Below are positions 13,626-22,489 of a DNA stretch of 64,000 nucleotides, piece by piece. The stretch spans positions 1 to 64,000 of the forward strand of contig NZ_JAAMPJ010000014.1 of NCBI RefSeq assembly GCF_011067745.1, given 5' to 3'. Numbering within the stretch: the first letter of the stretch is position 1; the number at the start of each line of letters is the position of its first letter. The notes beneath the pieces were generated by a model. The model was not told the origin of the DNA. It made no database searches and saw only the letters and a program-made list of their open reading frames with translations. A program made the position numbers and the translations under genes. This stretch comes from Lentzea alba. GTDB taxonomy: Bacteria > Actinomycetota > Actinomycetes > Mycobacteriales > Pseudonocardiaceae.

Positions 13626-14816
13626 GTGTCGACTTCTAAGACCACTCCTGGGACGACGCCGGATCTGGGCATCGCGATGGTCGGTCACGCCTTCATGGGA
13701 GCCGCGCACTCCCAGGCGTGGCGGGTCGCGCCGCGCTTCTTCGACCTGCCGGCGCGGCCGGTGATGGCCGTGCTGTGCGGCCGTGACCCCGACCGGACCA
13801 GGGCCGCCGCGGAGCGCCTGGGCTGGGCCGAGTCCGTGACCGACTGGAAGTCCGTGCTGGACCGCGACGACGTGCACGTGGTGGACATCTGCACACCGGG
13901 TGACACGCACGCCGAGATCGCGGTCGCCGCCCTGGACGCGGGCAAGCACGTGCTGTGCGAGAAGCCGATGGCCAACAGCGTCGCCGAAGCGGTCGCCATG
14001 GCGGAGGCCGCCGACCGCGCCGCCCGGCGCGGGGTGCGCGCGATGGTGGGGTTCAGCTATCGGCGAGTGCCTGCCCTGGGCCTGGCCCGGGACCTGGTCG
14101 CCCGGGGCAGACTGGGACGGATCCACCACGTGCGCGCCCAGTACCTGCAGGACTGGATCGTGGACCCCGCCGCGCCGCTGTCGTGGCGGCTGGACAAGGA
14201 GAAGGCGGGCTCGGGCGCGCTCGGCGACATCGGCGCGCACATCGTCGACGCCACCCAGTTCATCCTCGGCGACACGATCAGCGAGGTGATGGGGACGCTG
14301 GTGACGTTCGTGCCGGAGCGTCCGCTGGCCTCCGCGCACTCCGGCCTGTCCGGTACCGCCGCGACCGGACGGACCGGTCCCGTCACGGTGGACGACGCCG
14401 CGTTGTTCCTGGCCCGCTTCACCGGTGGCGTGCTCGGTTCGTTCGAGGCCACGCGCTTCGCCAACGGCCGCAAGAACGCGCTGCGCATCGAGGTCAACGG
14501 CTCGGCGGGCAGCCTGGCGTTCGACTTCGAGGACATGAACGTGCTGCAGTTCTTCGACGGCACCGAGGACTCCGCCGTCGCCGGGTTCCGCCGGATCGTG
14601 GTCACCGAGCCGGCGCACCCGTACGTCGGCGCCTGGTGGCCCGCCGGGCACGGCCTGGGCTACGAGCACGCGTTCACCCACCAGGCCGTCGACTTCGTGC
14701 GAGCCGTGGCCGAAGGTACCGACCCCGCGCCGTCGTTCGCCGACGGTCTGCAGGTGCAGCGCGTTCTCGCCGCCGTCGAGGACAGCGCGGCGTCCCGCAC
14801 GTGGCAACAGGTTTAG
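13626..14816 (+). CDS. Gfo/Idh/MocA-family NAD(P)-dependent dehydrogenase
   Basis: A 396-aa sugar/polyol dehydrogenase. N-terminal Rossmann fold (GIAMVGHAFMGAAHSQAW), the family signature CEKPMA near 115, and a C-terminal substrate domain with DIGAHIVDATQFILGD, including the conserved Asp-x-x-x-His arrangement. It would oxidise the imported sugar, inositol or a glycoside at a ring carbon. GTG 13626 is chosen from the spacing to GAGAGGA and the start of the other family members; the longer frame has no ribosome site. It is 19 bp after the binding-protein gene. Its TAG stop is the first trinucleotide of the 169-bp palindrome at 14814. Confidence 0.93.
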   Translation: MSTSKTTPGTTPDLGIAMVGHAFMGAAHSQAWRVAPRFFDLPARPVMAVLCGRDPDRTRAAAERLGWAESVTDWKSVLDRDDVHVVDICTPGDTHAEIAVAALDAGKHVLCEKPMANSVAEAVAMAEAADRAARRGVRAMVGFSYRRVPALGLARDLVARGRLGRIHHVRAQYLQDWIVDPAAPLSWRLDKEKAGSGALGDIGAHIVDATQFILGDTISEVMGTLVTFVPERPLASAHSGLSGTAATGRTGPVTVDDAALFLARFTGGVLGSFEATRFANGRKNALRIEVNGSAGSLAFDFEDMNVLQFFDGTEDSAVAGFRRIVVTEPAHPYVGAWWPAGHGLGYEHAFTHQAVDFVRAVAEGTDPAPSFADGLQVQRVLAAVEDSAASRTWQQV

Positions 14817-14982
14817 GGCCTGTATCGAAGTCTGGATCCGCGATAGCCGGGCCTGAGGCGGCCCCCGGCGGCACGGCCGAACGACCCACATACAACACCG
14901 GTATGCGGGCCATTCGGCCGCACCGCCATGAACCACCTCAGGCGCGACTCTCATCGAACCCAGACTTCGATACAGGCCCCTA
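14814..14982. repeat. 169-bp imperfect palindrome, MITE-like
   Basis: The two halves are near-complementary along about 80 bp each. The outermost 19 bp pair perfectly (GGCCTGTATCGAAGTCTGG at 14817-14835 with 14960-14978); further blocks pair inward (CCTGAGGCGG, GGCGGCACGGCCGAACG, CATAC). The element ends in TAG...CTA, has no coding capacity and fills almost the whole gap between dehydrogenase and isomerase genes. Size, full-length terminal inverted repeats and position suggest a miniature inverted-repeat transposable element or a large structured RNA element; no clear target duplication is visible. Confidence 0.7.
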
Positions 14983-15010
14983 GGGCAGCAGATCTGAGGA
15001 GGGAACCGAG

Positions 15011-16018
15011 ATGGCACGCCCGATCACGTTGTTCACCGGCCAGTGGGCCGATCTACCGTTCGAGGAGGTCGCCCGGCTGGCCTCCGGCTGGGGCTACGAC
15101 GGCCTGGAGATCGCCTGCTGGGGCGACCACCTCGACCCGTGGCGGGCCGCGGAGGACGACGACTACGTCGCGGACCGGCTCGCGATCCTCGCGAAGCACG
15201 ACCTGAAGGTGTGGGCGATCTCCAACCACCTCACCGGGCAGGCCGTCTGCGACGACCCGATCGACGAGCGGCACCAGGGGATTCTCTCCGCCCGCAACTG
15301 GGGTGACGGCGACCCCGAGGGCGTGCGGCAGCGGGCGGCGGAGGAGATGAAGGCGACCGCGCGGGCCGCGGCGAGGCTCGGCGTCGACACCGTCGTGGGG
15401 TTCACCGGTTCGTCGATCTGGAAGACCGTGGCCATGTTCCCGCCGGCGCCCGCCTCGATGATCGACGCCGGGTACCAGGACTTCGCCGACCGCTGGAACC
15501 CGATCCTGGACGTGTTCGACGAGGTCGGCGTCCGGTTCGCGCACGAGGTTCACCCGTCCGAGATCGCCTACGACTACTGGACCACCGTCCGCGCGCTGGA
15601 GGCGATCGGGCACCGGCCGGCGTTCGGCCTGAACTGGGACCCGTCGCACTTCGTCTGGCAGGACCTCGACCCGGTCGGGTTCCTGTGGGACTTCCGCGAC
15701 CGGATCTACCACGTGGACTGCAAGGACGCCCGGCGCCAGGTCGGCAACGGCCGCAACGGCCGGCTCGGCTCGCACCTGGCGTGGGCGGACCCGCGGCGCG
15801 GCTGGGACTTCGTCTCCACCGGACGCGGTGACGTGCCGTGGGAGCAGTCGTTCCGGATGCTCAACACGATCGGCTACACCGGGCCGATCAGCGTCGAGTG
15901 GGAGGACGCGGGGATGGACCGGCTCGTCGGCGCGCCCGAGGCGCTGGAGTTCATCCGCCGCAACGCCTTCGACCCGCCGTCGGCCTCGTTCGACGCCGCG
16001 TTCAGCTCCGGGGGCTGA
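15011..16018 (+). CDS. Sugar phosphate isomerase/epimerase family TIM barrel
   Basis: A 335-aa AP-endonuclease-2/xylose-isomerase-like barrel. Likely metal ligands appear at strand ends: [25 protein letters not shown] and VEWEDAGMD. Relatives include inosose dehydratase (IolE-type), hydroxypyruvate isomerase and sugar epimerases acting after a Gfo/Idh dehydrogenase. GAGGAGGG lies upstream of ATG 15011. It is co-directional with the importer and dehydrogenase but separated from them by the palindromic element, which may weaken or modulate its expression. Exact substrate not assignable. Confidence 0.9.
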   Translation: MARPITLFTGQWADLPFEEVARLASGWGYDGLEIACWGDHLDPWRAAEDDDYVADRLAILAKHDLKVWAISNHLTGQAVCDDPIDERHQGILSARNWGDGDPEGVRQRAAEEMKATARAAARLGVDTVVGFTGSSIWKTVAMFPPAPASMIDAGYQDFADRWNPILDVFDEVGVRFAHEVHPSEIAYDYWTTVRALEAIGHRPAFGLNWDPSHFVWQDLDPVGFLWDFRDRIYHVDCKDARRQVGNGRNGRLGSHLAWADPRRGWDFVSTGRGDVPWEQSFRMLNTIGYTGPISVEWEDAGMDRLVGAPEALEFIRRNAFDPPSASFDAAFSSGG

Positions 16019-16056
16019 TCCCGCCCGCCTCCCGGCTCCGATGTGACAATTGTTCG

Positions 16057-17274
16057 ATGGAGAGCACCTTGGGTGTAGAGGCGGGTTCGCCGGCCGCAGT
16101 GCTGCGCATGCTGATGGACGGCAGCCCGCGCACCCGAGCGGAGATCGTGGCCGCGACCGGTCTCGCCCGGTCCACGGTGCGGGCCAGGCTCGACCTGCTG
16201 GTGGCCGCCGGGCTGGTGACCGGCAGCGGCACCGGCGAGTCCACCGGCGGACGCCCGGCGGGCCGGTTCGGGTTCCACCCCGGCGCCCAGCACGTGCTGG
16301 CGGCCGAGGTGGGCGCCACCCACGCCACCGTGGCCGTCTCCGACCTGGGGTGCCGGTTGCTCGCCGTCGAACAGGTGGACCTCGACGTGGCGGACGGACC
16401 GGCGGTGATCCTGCCGCTCCTGGTCACGACGTGGCGTTCGTTGCTGAAGACCGTGGACGCCGCGGAGATCGCCGGAGTGGGCATCGGCCTGCCCGGCCCG
16501 GTCGAGCACTCCACCGGCCGTCCGAACAACCCGCCGATCATGCCGGGCTGGGACGGGTTCGACGTGCCGGCGGCGATCGCGGCGGAGTTCGACGTGCCGG
16601 TGCTGGTCGACAACGAGGTCAACCTGGAGGCACTGGGCGAGCACACCGCCGCGTACCCGGACGTGCTGCACATGATCGTGGTGAAGGCGGCGACCGGCAT
16701 CGGCGCCGGGCTGATCAGCAACGGCGTGCTGCACCGCGGCGCGGCGGGCGCGGCGGGGGACCTGGGGCACATCAGGGTGCCCGAGGGCGGCGGGGCGCTG
16801 TGCCGGTGCGGCAACATCGACTGCCTGGAAGCCGTCGCGGCCGGCCCCGCGCTGGCGGCGAAGCTGCGGGAGCTGGGACATCCCGCCTCGTCGACGGCCG
16901 ACGTGGTGAACCTCGTCCGGGCCGGCAACCTCGAAGCCGGTCGGGTCGTGCGGCAGGCGGGCAGGGACATCGGCGAGGTGCTCGCCGGGTGCGTGAGCAT
17001 GTTCAACCCGTCGCTCGTGGTCATCGGCGGACTGCTGGCGGAGGCGGGGGAGATGCTGCTGGCGGGCGTCCGCGAGTCGATCTACCGCCGCTCGTTGCCG
17101 CTGGCCACCGAGAACCTGCGGATCGTCGCGTCGGGCGCCGGGGAGACCGCCGGGGCACTGGGCGCGGCGGCGATGGTGGTGCGGCACGTGTTGTCGCCGG
17201 AGGTGCTGGACGCGCGGCTGGGAGAGGTCGCCGCCGGTGCTTCCGCGGGTGAGGTGCTGGTCAGCGCCGAGTAA
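16057..17274 (+). CDS. ROK-family transcriptional regulator
   Basis: A 405-aa repressor. N-terminal winged HTH (RTRAEIVAATGLARSTVRARLDLLVAAGLV, ~25-55) followed by a ROK sugar-kinase-like domain: VGIGLPGPVE, ATGIGAGLISNG and the zinc motif CRCGNIDCLEA typical of ROK proteins. It most likely senses the sugar imported by, or an intermediate of, the upstream operon. ATG 16057 is preceded by an ACAATTGT palindrome (16046-16053) and by no SD sequence, so a leaderless or weakly translated message is possible. Located 38 bp after the isomerase gene on the same strand. Confidence 0.92.
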   Translation: MESTLGVEAGSPAAVLRMLMDGSPRTRAEIVAATGLARSTVRARLDLLVAAGLVTGSGTGESTGGRPAGRFGFHPGAQHVLAAEVGATHATVAVSDLGCRLLAVEQVDLDVADGPAVILPLLVTTWRSLLKTVDAAEIAGVGIGLPGPVEHSTGRPNNPPIMPGWDGFDVPAAIAAEFDVPVLVDNEVNLEALGEHTAAYPDVLHMIVVKAATGIGAGLISNGVLHRGAAGAAGDLGHIRVPEGGGALCRCGNIDCLEAVAAGPALAAKLRELGHPASSTADVVNLVRAGNLEAGRVVRQAGRDIGEVLAGCVSMFNPSLVVIGGLLAEAGEMLLAGVRESIYRRSLPLATENLRIVASGAGETAGALGAAAMVVRHVLSPEVLDARLGEVAAGASAGEVLVSAE

Positions 17275-17330
17275 TGGCGATGTTTATCCCTAAGACACGT
17301 GTGTTCCGACAACGAAGTGCGGACTTTTGA

Positions 17331-17360
17331 TTGACAGTCGTCAATAGTCACGCCTACCGT
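17331..17360 (+). promoter_or_regulatory. Promoter for a leaderless transcript
   Basis: TTGACA (17331-17336), an 18-bp spacer and TACCGT (17355-17360). The ATG at 17367 lies only 6 nt after the -10 box, so transcription would start at or next to the start codon. Leaderless mRNAs are common in actinobacteria. Confidence 0.65.
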
Positions 17361-17366
17361 CGTCGT

Positions 17367-17675
17367 ATGGCTGTGACCCGCGTAAAACCGGGGGTGGTCG
17401 CACACCCCGTGGGGCGGCTGACTGCGGTCACGCTGCCGCGCCCCAGAACTGATCACGCCGTGGCCGTGGGCAAGGAGCCCACGGTGGAGACCCAGCACCT
17501 GCTGCGGCTCATGCGCACCGGCGCGACCGACCGGGCGATCGCCCGCGAGCTGGACGTCAGCCTGCGCACCCTGAACCGGCGGATCGCGCGCCTGCAGTCG
17601 TTGCTCGGCGTGCAGTCGCGGTTCCAGCTCGGCGTGCTCGCCGCCGAGCTGGAGTGGCTCGCCGTGGGCGAGTGA
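17367..17675 (+). CDS. Small LuxR-type HTH DNA-binding protein
   Basis: A 102-103-aa protein with a C-terminal helix-turn-helix resembling the GerE/LuxR domain (MRTGATDRAIARELDVSLRTLNRRIARLQSLLGVQSRFQLGVLA) and no receiver or ligand domain. The sequence RQ-x-L-G-V order in LGVQSRFQLG is typical of LuxR recognition helices' flank. Start chosen at ATG 17367 because it fits the leaderless promoter; an in-frame upstream TTG/ATG would require reading through the -35 box. Convergent with the RTX-like gene (3 bp apart). Targets unknown. Confidence 0.75.
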   Translation: MAVTRVKPGVVAHPVGRLTAVTLPRPRTDHAVAVGKEPTVETQHLLRLMRTGATDRAIARELDVSLRTLNRRIARLQSLLGVQSRFQLGVLAAELEWLAVGE

Positions 17676-17678
17676 CCG

Positions 17679-18416
17679 TCAGAAGATGATCTCGCAGTTG
17701 GACAACGACTCGAAGCGCGAGTCGCAGCGGTCTGCGGGGCCCGCGCCGCCGTCGCCGACGTCCAGGCCGGCCGGGTCGGTGAGGGTGTCGTTGCCCGCGT
17801 CGCCGTTGACGACGTCGTTGCCGGCGCCACCGTCGAGGTCGTCGACGCCCGCGCCACCGTTGAGGCGGTCGTTGCCGTTGCCGCCGTTCATGCGGTCGGC
17901 ACCGTTCTGACCGTTGAGCGTGTCGGCGCCGTCGCCACCGCTGACGGAGTCGGCACCCGCTCCTGCGTTCACGGTGTCGTTGCCCGCGCCGGCTTCAACG
18001 ATGTCGGCGGCCGCACCGCCGTTGAGGGTGTCGTTGCCGTTGCCGCCGTCGAGACGGTCTGGGCCCTCACCGCCGAGAAGGGTGTCGTTGCCCGCCTCGC
18101 CGTTGAGCGTGTCAGCGCCTGCTTCGCCTGCGGCCCAGTCGTTTCCGTTGCCGCCGAAGAACTCGTCGGCGCCGGCTCCCAGGCAGGCCGTGTCGTTTCC
18201 GTTGAGCCCGAACACGACGTCGTCGCCGCCGAGCGTCACGAACACGTCCGGCCCGTTCGTGCCGAACAGCACGTCGTTGCCGTTCGTCCCGACCTGCGTC
18301 GCGGCCAGGCCGTTGCACGTCGGAGGTGGCTGCGCGGACGCGATCGCGGTGGGCCAGAGGGCCAATCCGGCCGTCAGGAGAAGGGCGGTCGCTGCTGATC
18401 TTCGCAATTCGTTCAT
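17679..18416 (-). CDS. Secreted calcium-binding RTX-like repeat protein
   Basis: A 245-aa exported protein: signal peptide ([24 protein letters not shown]) then roughly twenty degenerate nonapeptides of the GGxGxDxLx hemolysin-type Ca-binding family ([30 protein letters not shown]), capped by a Cys-containing tail ([17 protein letters not shown]). Such beta-rolls fold on calcium outside the cell. There is no catalytic domain, so it may be a structural, matrix or surface protein. No adjacent type I secretion genes; the Sec signal suggests general export. No convincing SD before ATG 18416. The hydrophobic gene upstream is on the same strand, 48 bp away. Confidence 0.85.
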   Translation of the reverse strand: MNELRRSAATALLLTAGLALWPTAIASAQPPPTCNGLAATQVGTNGNDVLFGTNGPDVFVTLGGDDVVFGLNGNDTACLGAGADEFFGGNGNDWAAGEAGADTLNGEAGNDTLLGGEGPDRLDGGNGNDTLNGGAAADIVEAGAGNDTVNAGAGADSVSGGDGADTLNGQNGADRMNGGNGNDRLNGGAGVDDLDGGAGNDVVNGDAGNDTLTDPAGLDVGDGGAGPADRCDSRFESLSNCEIIF

Positions 18417-18463
18417 GCCAGCAGTCTCTTGCTGTGCGGGGTGGCGGCCCAAGTGGCCAAATA

Positions 18464-19396
18464 TCACCGAGTGCGGCGCAACCAGGTGCTGCCGAGACTG
18501 GTGGCGAGCAACACCGCACCGGCCACGAGGAGCAGCAGGCCACCTCCGACGGCGCCGTCGGTCAGGTCCCACACGATCTCCGGCACGACGATCGTCGTCG
18601 CGACCACACCCGCGACCAGCAGAACCGTTGAGTGCACCCGGAAATAGGTGACGAAGCAAAGGAAAGCGAGGCCGGCGGTGAGCGCGTAAGCAACCGGTGC
18701 GTCTCCGCTGAGCAGTTGCTGCGCACCGAACAGAGCTGTCGCGGCACCGACGGCGAGCGCGAGCTGGGTGGGTCGCAGAACGTCCACAAGGGACAGGAAC
18801 ATGCCGATCACGCCGAGCGCGAACAACGCGACACCGCCGGGGAGCGCGCTGCTGGGCATCGACTCGCCAACCCACGCGACGACCGTGGCGATCGCCGCTG
18901 CCGCCAGAGTCAGGTAGCCGAGCGCCGTGGTCACCAGGACGTAGGCGCCGACCGCCACGACCAGACCTGCCGTCGCACCCACCACGAACTCGTGTTCGCT
19001 CACGGACGTGCCGGCGGTGAACGCCGCAGTCACCGCGGCGAGCGAGAACAACGTGCTGACCACCCGCCGCCGCCGGGATGAGACCGACCGCACGGCGGAC
19101 ATTCCGCCCGCCACCACGAAAGCGGCGACCAGGAGCGCCGCGGTGGCGGCGCCGAGCACCCCGATCCTGGCGAGCCTGGCCATGTCCTGCCACGACACCC
19201 CGAGCACCAGTGCGGCGCCGCCGAGCAGCAACCCTCCGCCGAGATAGGCGGCGACCTCGGCGAGGCGGTCCCCGATCCGTTGAGGTGGACCGGTGTCGTC
19301 GAGGGCCGCGATCACCGCGCTTTCTTGTTCAGCCGTCAGCGTTCCTCGCGCCGTCAGCTCGTGCAACGCCTGCTTCTGCCGTTCGGTCGCCGCCAT
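18464..19396 (-). CDS. Multi-pass membrane protein, DUF2157-like
   Basis: A 310-aa protein. The N-terminal ~35 residues ([30 protein letters not shown]) match the short cytoplasmic helix pair that opens DUF2157 proteins; about ten hydrophobic segments follow, with an Arg-rich loop SSRRRRVV. No catalytic motif. ATG 19396 is preceded by GGTGGGG; a longer frame lacks a ribosome site. Function unknown. Same strand as the RTX-like gene. Confidence 0.75.
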   Translation of the reverse strand: MAATERQKQALHELTARGTLTAEQESAVIAALDDTGPPQRIGDRLAEVAAYLGGGLLLGGAALVLGVSWQDMARLARIGVLGAATAALLVAAFVVAGGMSAVRSVSSRRRRVVSTLFSLAAVTAAFTAGTSVSEHEFVVGATAGLVVAVGAYVLVTTALGYLTLAAAAIATVVAWVGESMPSSALPGGVALFALGVIGMFLSLVDVLRPTQLALAVGAATALFGAQQLLSGDAPVAYALTAGLAFLCFVTYFRVHSTVLLVAGVVATTIVVPEIVWDLTDGAVGGGLLLLVAGAVLLATSLGSTWLRRTR

Positions 19397-19514
19397 GGTC
19401 CCCACCCTCTCGACGCCGGAGGTCGCAGCCCAGCACCGAGCCAATGATGGCAAGACCGCTGCGAAAATGGTGGCGATCGCCGCGCCTTCCTCCGCTGAGC
19501 GGACACCTGAGGTG

Positions 19515-20414
19515 TCAGAGGGCGATCACGACCTTGCCCCTGGTGTGGCCGCCCTGGACGTGCGCGTGCGCGTCGGTCATCTTCTCCAGCGGATAGGTGG
19601 CCTGCACGTGCGGGGTGTAGGAGCCGTTCTCCCCGAGCCGGGACGCGTCGGCGAGGTTCGCGGCGGCGTTGACGTTGCCCGCGACGAGGGGGACGCCGAG
19701 GGCCTCGGCACCGAAGTCGGCGATCGTCGCGACGTGCGAGGCGTCACCGACGATGGCCACGATGTCGGCCAGCGAGCCGGAGCCGGCGGTGTCCAGAGCG
19801 GCGTCGACCCCGTCCGGTGCGACGGCGGCCACCCGCTCGGCCAGGCCGTCGCCGTAGGTGATCGGGGTGGCACCGAGGTCGCGGAGGAAGTCGTGGTTCA
19901 CCTCGCTCGCGGTGCCGATCACCGTGGCGCCGCGGGCGACGGCGATCTGCACGGCGGCGGAACCGACGCCACCGGCGGCGCCCTCGACGAGCACGGTCTT
20001 GCCGGAGACGTCACCCACGGTGTCCCAACTCGCCATGGCCGTCGCGGAGACCAGGCCCGCCGCGGCGGCCTGTTCCACGCTCCAGGCGCTGGGCACGGGC
20101 GCCCACGCGGTGAGGACGGCGTACTCGGCGGCGGTGCCCTGACCGAGGCCGAACACGCGGTCGCCGGGGTCGACGCCGGTGACGCCCTCGCCGACCTCGT
20201 CGACGACACCGGTCGCGTCCGTGCCGGTGATCGCGGGGAACGTCGTCGGCATGAACTGTTCCAGATAGCCGGCCCGGATCTTCAGATCGACCGGGTTCAC
20301 GCTGGCGGCCTGGACTCTGATCCGGATCTGTCCTGGGCCGGCGTGCGGATCGGGCGCGTCCTCGACCGTGAGGACGTGCGGGTCGCCGAACTCGTGGAAA
20401 CGAACTGCTCGCAT
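19515..20414 (-). CDS. NADPH:quinone oxidoreductase-like MDR enzyme
   Basis: A 299-aa medium-chain dehydrogenase/reductase of the zinc-free quinone-oxidoreductase group. GroES-like N-terminal domain (GPGQIRIRVQAASVNPVDLKIRAG), NADPH-binding AAGGVGSAAVQIAVARGATVIG, and a C-terminal ending KMTDAHAHVQGGHTRGKVVIAL that is typical of these enzymes. It has no structural-zinc cysteines. It likely reduces quinones or enones in the cytosol. ATG 20414 has AAAGG ~10 nt upstream; the start MRAVRFHEFG is the usual family beginning. It lies 91 bp after the ZAS-motif gene on the same strand. Confidence 0.9.
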   Translation of the reverse strand: MRAVRFHEFGDPHVLTVEDAPDPHAGPGQIRIRVQAASVNPVDLKIRAGYLEQFMPTTFPAITGTDATGVVDEVGEGVTGVDPGDRVFGLGQGTAAEYAVLTAWAPVPSAWSVEQAAAAGLVSATAMASWDTVGDVSGKTVLVEGAAGGVGSAAVQIAVARGATVIGTASEVNHDFLRDLGATPITYGDGLAERVAAVAPDGVDAALDTAGSGSLADIVAIVGDASHVATIADFGAEALGVPLVAGNVNAAANLADASRLGENGSYTPHVQATYPLEKMTDAHAHVQGGHTRGKVVIAL

Positions 20415-20505
20415 GGCGGTCTGCCTTTCACTGGAAGGAATCCCCCCAGCACGGCGGACGACCAGTGTCACCCCGGACGCGACTTCCGGCGCGGTCAAGT
20501 CCTGA

Positions 20506-20775
20506 TCAGACGGTGCCGCAGCCGGCGATCCAGCGCGGCTCCCGCGCGGCGACGGTGGTCAGCACGGGCCGATCCGTGCACAGGCGCTGGTTCGCCGCGA
20601 GGATGTCGGCCCTGAGCTCCTGCAGGAAGAGGGCACCGGGCATCAGGGCCACGATCTCCCGCTGGCAAGGCAGGCAGTGGCGGCTGTGGTGCCGGAAGTC
20701 GGCGGTCTCTTCGGGCGTGAGGATCTCGAGCAGGTAGCTGCCGGCTGAGACAGCGTGTGGACAGTCGTCGGTCAA
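20506..20775 (-). CDS. Small zinc-finger (ZAS-motif) anti-sigma-like protein
   Basis: An 89-aa soluble protein with an H-x3-C-x2-C motif (HSRHCLPC, residues ~31-38), the zinc-binding anti-sigma signature, embedded in an anti-sigma-like helical N-terminus (SYLLEILTPEETADFRHH). The start is TTG 20775: GAAGGAG precedes it by 4-5 nt and no better start exists. An ECF sigma gene and its membrane partner lie immediately upstream on the same strand (134 bp to the partner), so this could be the real sigma antagonist or a redox-sensing accessory. It has no membrane helix. Direct evidence of sigma binding is lacking. Confidence 0.75.
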   Translation of the reverse strand: MTDDCPHAVSAGSYLLEILTPEETADFRHHSRHCLPCQREIVALMPGALFLQELRADILAANQRLCTDRPVLTTVAAREPRWIAGCGTV

Positions 20776-20909
20776 GGCGCTCCTTCACGTCGTGGCGGTG
20801 CGGAAGGGATGGACGAGCGGCGGCGTTGGGGGCAAACCGCCGCCCGTCCTGGAGTGGGCGATCCGGTGAGGGGTGGGAGAGCTCGGATCGCCGGAAGTTC
20901 CCTGGCGCG

Positions 20910-21596
20910 TCAGCGTTCCGAGCGGGTGGGCTTGCCGGGTGCGTCGTCGGGCTTGCCGGGCGGCGTGGCGGGCTTGCCCGGCGTGTTGTCGGACTTGCCG
21001 GGCTTGTCGCCGAGCAGGTCGGCGCAGAAGGCGGGCACGCGGTCGGCGCCGCCCGCGGCCGTGATCAACGCGCTGAACGCCGGGTTGTCGTGCGCCTTGC
21101 CGTGTTCGGATCCCGCGCCCGCGGTGTAGGCCTGGCAGAGGCCCTTGAGCGACGGCGAGGGGGAGGCGCTGTGGTCCGGCTTCTGGTCCGGCTTGCCCGT
21201 CGTCGTGGCGGACGTCGTGGCGACGACGTTCGTGTCGGCGGTGGGGGCGGGTTCCTCGCGGTGCTGACCGGGCAACGTGCCCGCCGCGGCGGCGAGTGCG
21301 ATGCCGCCGGCGGCCGCCGCGCTGACCGCGGCGATCTTCACCGTCAGCAGGTTCGCCAGTGCGATTTTGAGCATCCAGGGTCTCCGTCGCTGAGGGGCGG
21401 TGGCGAGACGAGCGTCGCGGAACGCCGCCATGGCGGCCTGCTCACCGGCGAGCTCGCGGTCGCGGGCCGGGGCGGACGCCGCCGTGAGCAGGTCGCTCAG
21501 GCGGTCGTGCCCGGTGGCTCGCTCCTGGCCGGGCGTGCCGCGCAGCAGTCGCTCCGCGGTGCGCCGGCCGATGCGGCGGGATCGGTGGTCGCTCAT
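20910..21596 (-). CDS. Single-pass membrane protein encoded with the ECF sigma factor
   Basis: A 228-aa protein: Arg-rich cytoplasmic N-terminus (~1-77), one membrane helix (~80-105, LLTVKIAAVSAAAAGGIALAAAAG), then a Pro/Thr-rich external part with two cysteines (LCQAYTAG, PAFCADLLG) and a C-terminal run of PGKPxxxPGKP repeats. It starts 34 bp after the sigma gene (ATG 21596, AAGGA upstream), the position of an anti-sigma or sensor protein. No ZAS zinc motif is present. Role as a membrane anchor or regulator of the sigma factor is inferred from position and topology. Confidence 0.75.
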   Translation of the reverse strand: MSDHRSRRIGRRTAERLLRGTPGQERATGHDRLSDLLTAASAPARDRELAGEQAAMAAFRDARLATAPQRRRPWMLKIALANLLTVKIAAVSAAAAGGIALAAAAGTLPGQHREEPAPTADTNVVATTSATTTGKPDQKPDHSASPSPSLKGLCQAYTAGAGSEHGKAHDNPAFSALITAAGGADRVPAFCADLLGDKPGKSDNTPGKPATPPGKPDDAPGKPTRSER

Positions 21597-21630
21597 CTCA
21601 TGTCCTTCAGCGTCAGGGCTCGATTTTTTG

Positions 21631-22281
21631 TCACTCCAGCGGTGTTCGCCCTGGTGGGGGAGTTGCGTCGAGGTGTGCGGCGAGGGTGCGCAGACCGCGG
21701 TGCGCCGCCGTGCGGACGGCACCGGCACGCTTGCCGAGCACCTTGGCGGCGGACTTCGCGTCCAGGCCGACGACGACCCGCAGCAGCACGGCTTCGGCCT
21801 GGTCCCGCGGCAGCCCGGCGATCAGGGCCAGCGCGGCGTCGGTGGCCACGGCGTCCACCGCGGCCTGCGCGGTGTCGTCCGGCCCGGCGGGTTCGGCGGC
21901 GTCCTCGACGGTCCCGTGCACGACCGGCCGCCGCTGCTGGTGGCGCAGGTGGTCCAGCGCGCGGTTGCGGGCGATCGTGGTCGCCCAGCCGCGGAACCCG
22001 TCGACGTCCCCGCGGAACTTGCCGAGGTCCCGCGCGATCTGCAGCCACGTGTCGGACGCCACGTCCTCGGCGTCGGCGCCGACCAGCACCCGCAGGTACC
22101 GCAGCAGCCTCGGCTGGAGGTCCCGGTAGAGGGCCCGAAAAGCGTCCTCGTCCCCCTGCTTCGCCGCGGTCAGGACGTCGTCCGGCTCAGCACCGGCGGC
22201 CGTCGATCGTCGCGGCGTCCACGCGACACCGGAGATCTCACCGCTGTCACCGAACCCAGCCGCACTCTGCACCCGCGGCAT
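21631..22281 (-). CDS. ECF RNA polymerase sigma factor (SigE/RpoE-like)
   Basis: A 216-aa extracytoplasmic-function sigma factor. Region 2 at ~45-115 (AFRALYRDLQPRLLRYLRV, DAEDVASDTWLQIARDL, FRGWATTIARNRALDHLR) and region 4 at ~150-205 (IAGLPRDQAEAVLLRVVVGLDAKSAAKVLGKRAGAVRTAAHRGLRTLA). It redirects RNA polymerase to an alternative promoter set. The 40-residue extension before region 2 makes the ATG 22281 start uncertain. It is followed by a one-TM protein and a ZAS-motif protein on the same strand, a plausible control module. The signal is unknown. Confidence 0.9.
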   Translation of the reverse strand: MPRVQSAAGFGDSGEISGVAWTPRRSTAAGAEPDDVLTAAKQGDEDAFRALYRDLQPRLLRYLRVLVGADAEDVASDTWLQIARDLGKFRGDVDGFRGWATTIARNRALDHLRHQQRRPVVHGTVEDAAEPAGPDDTAQAAVDAVATDAALALIAGLPRDQAEAVLLRVVVGLDAKSAAKVLGKRAGAVRTAAHRGLRTLAAHLDATPPPGRTPLE

Positions 22282-22367
22282 CCTGAACGACCGATCCGCC
22301 GAATGCCACCCCTTGCCATCGCCTCAAATCTGTACTAACGCTCCGCAACCACCCCCGCCTGCTGCCG

Positions 22368-22420
22368 GGCACGCGGGGCCCTTTCGTACTGTCCAGTAGT
22401 ACGAAAGGGCCCCGCGTGCC
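22368..22420. terminator. GC-rich hairpin, repeat copy C (perfect 23-bp stem)
   Basis: Perfect 23-bp arms (GGCACGCGGGGCCC... at 22368-22390 and its complement at 22398-22420) around a 7-nt GTCCAGT loop, followed on the plus strand by GAAAAAT. It shares the GCACGCGGGG and CGTACT blocks with copies A and B. It lies 70 bp past the monooxygenase stop and upstream of the sigma gene, isolating the two same-strand units. Confidence 0.8.
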
Positions 22421-22489
22421 GAAAAATGGGGCTGGTGGGGTTTGTGTGGGTGAACGGATGCTGCGTCGACGTACGGCTGACGGACGGAG

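Noticed and set aside
17740-18300. Short repeated DNA resembling a repeat array
   Set aside because: It encodes the degenerate nonapeptides of an RTX-like protein; period and sequence follow codons.
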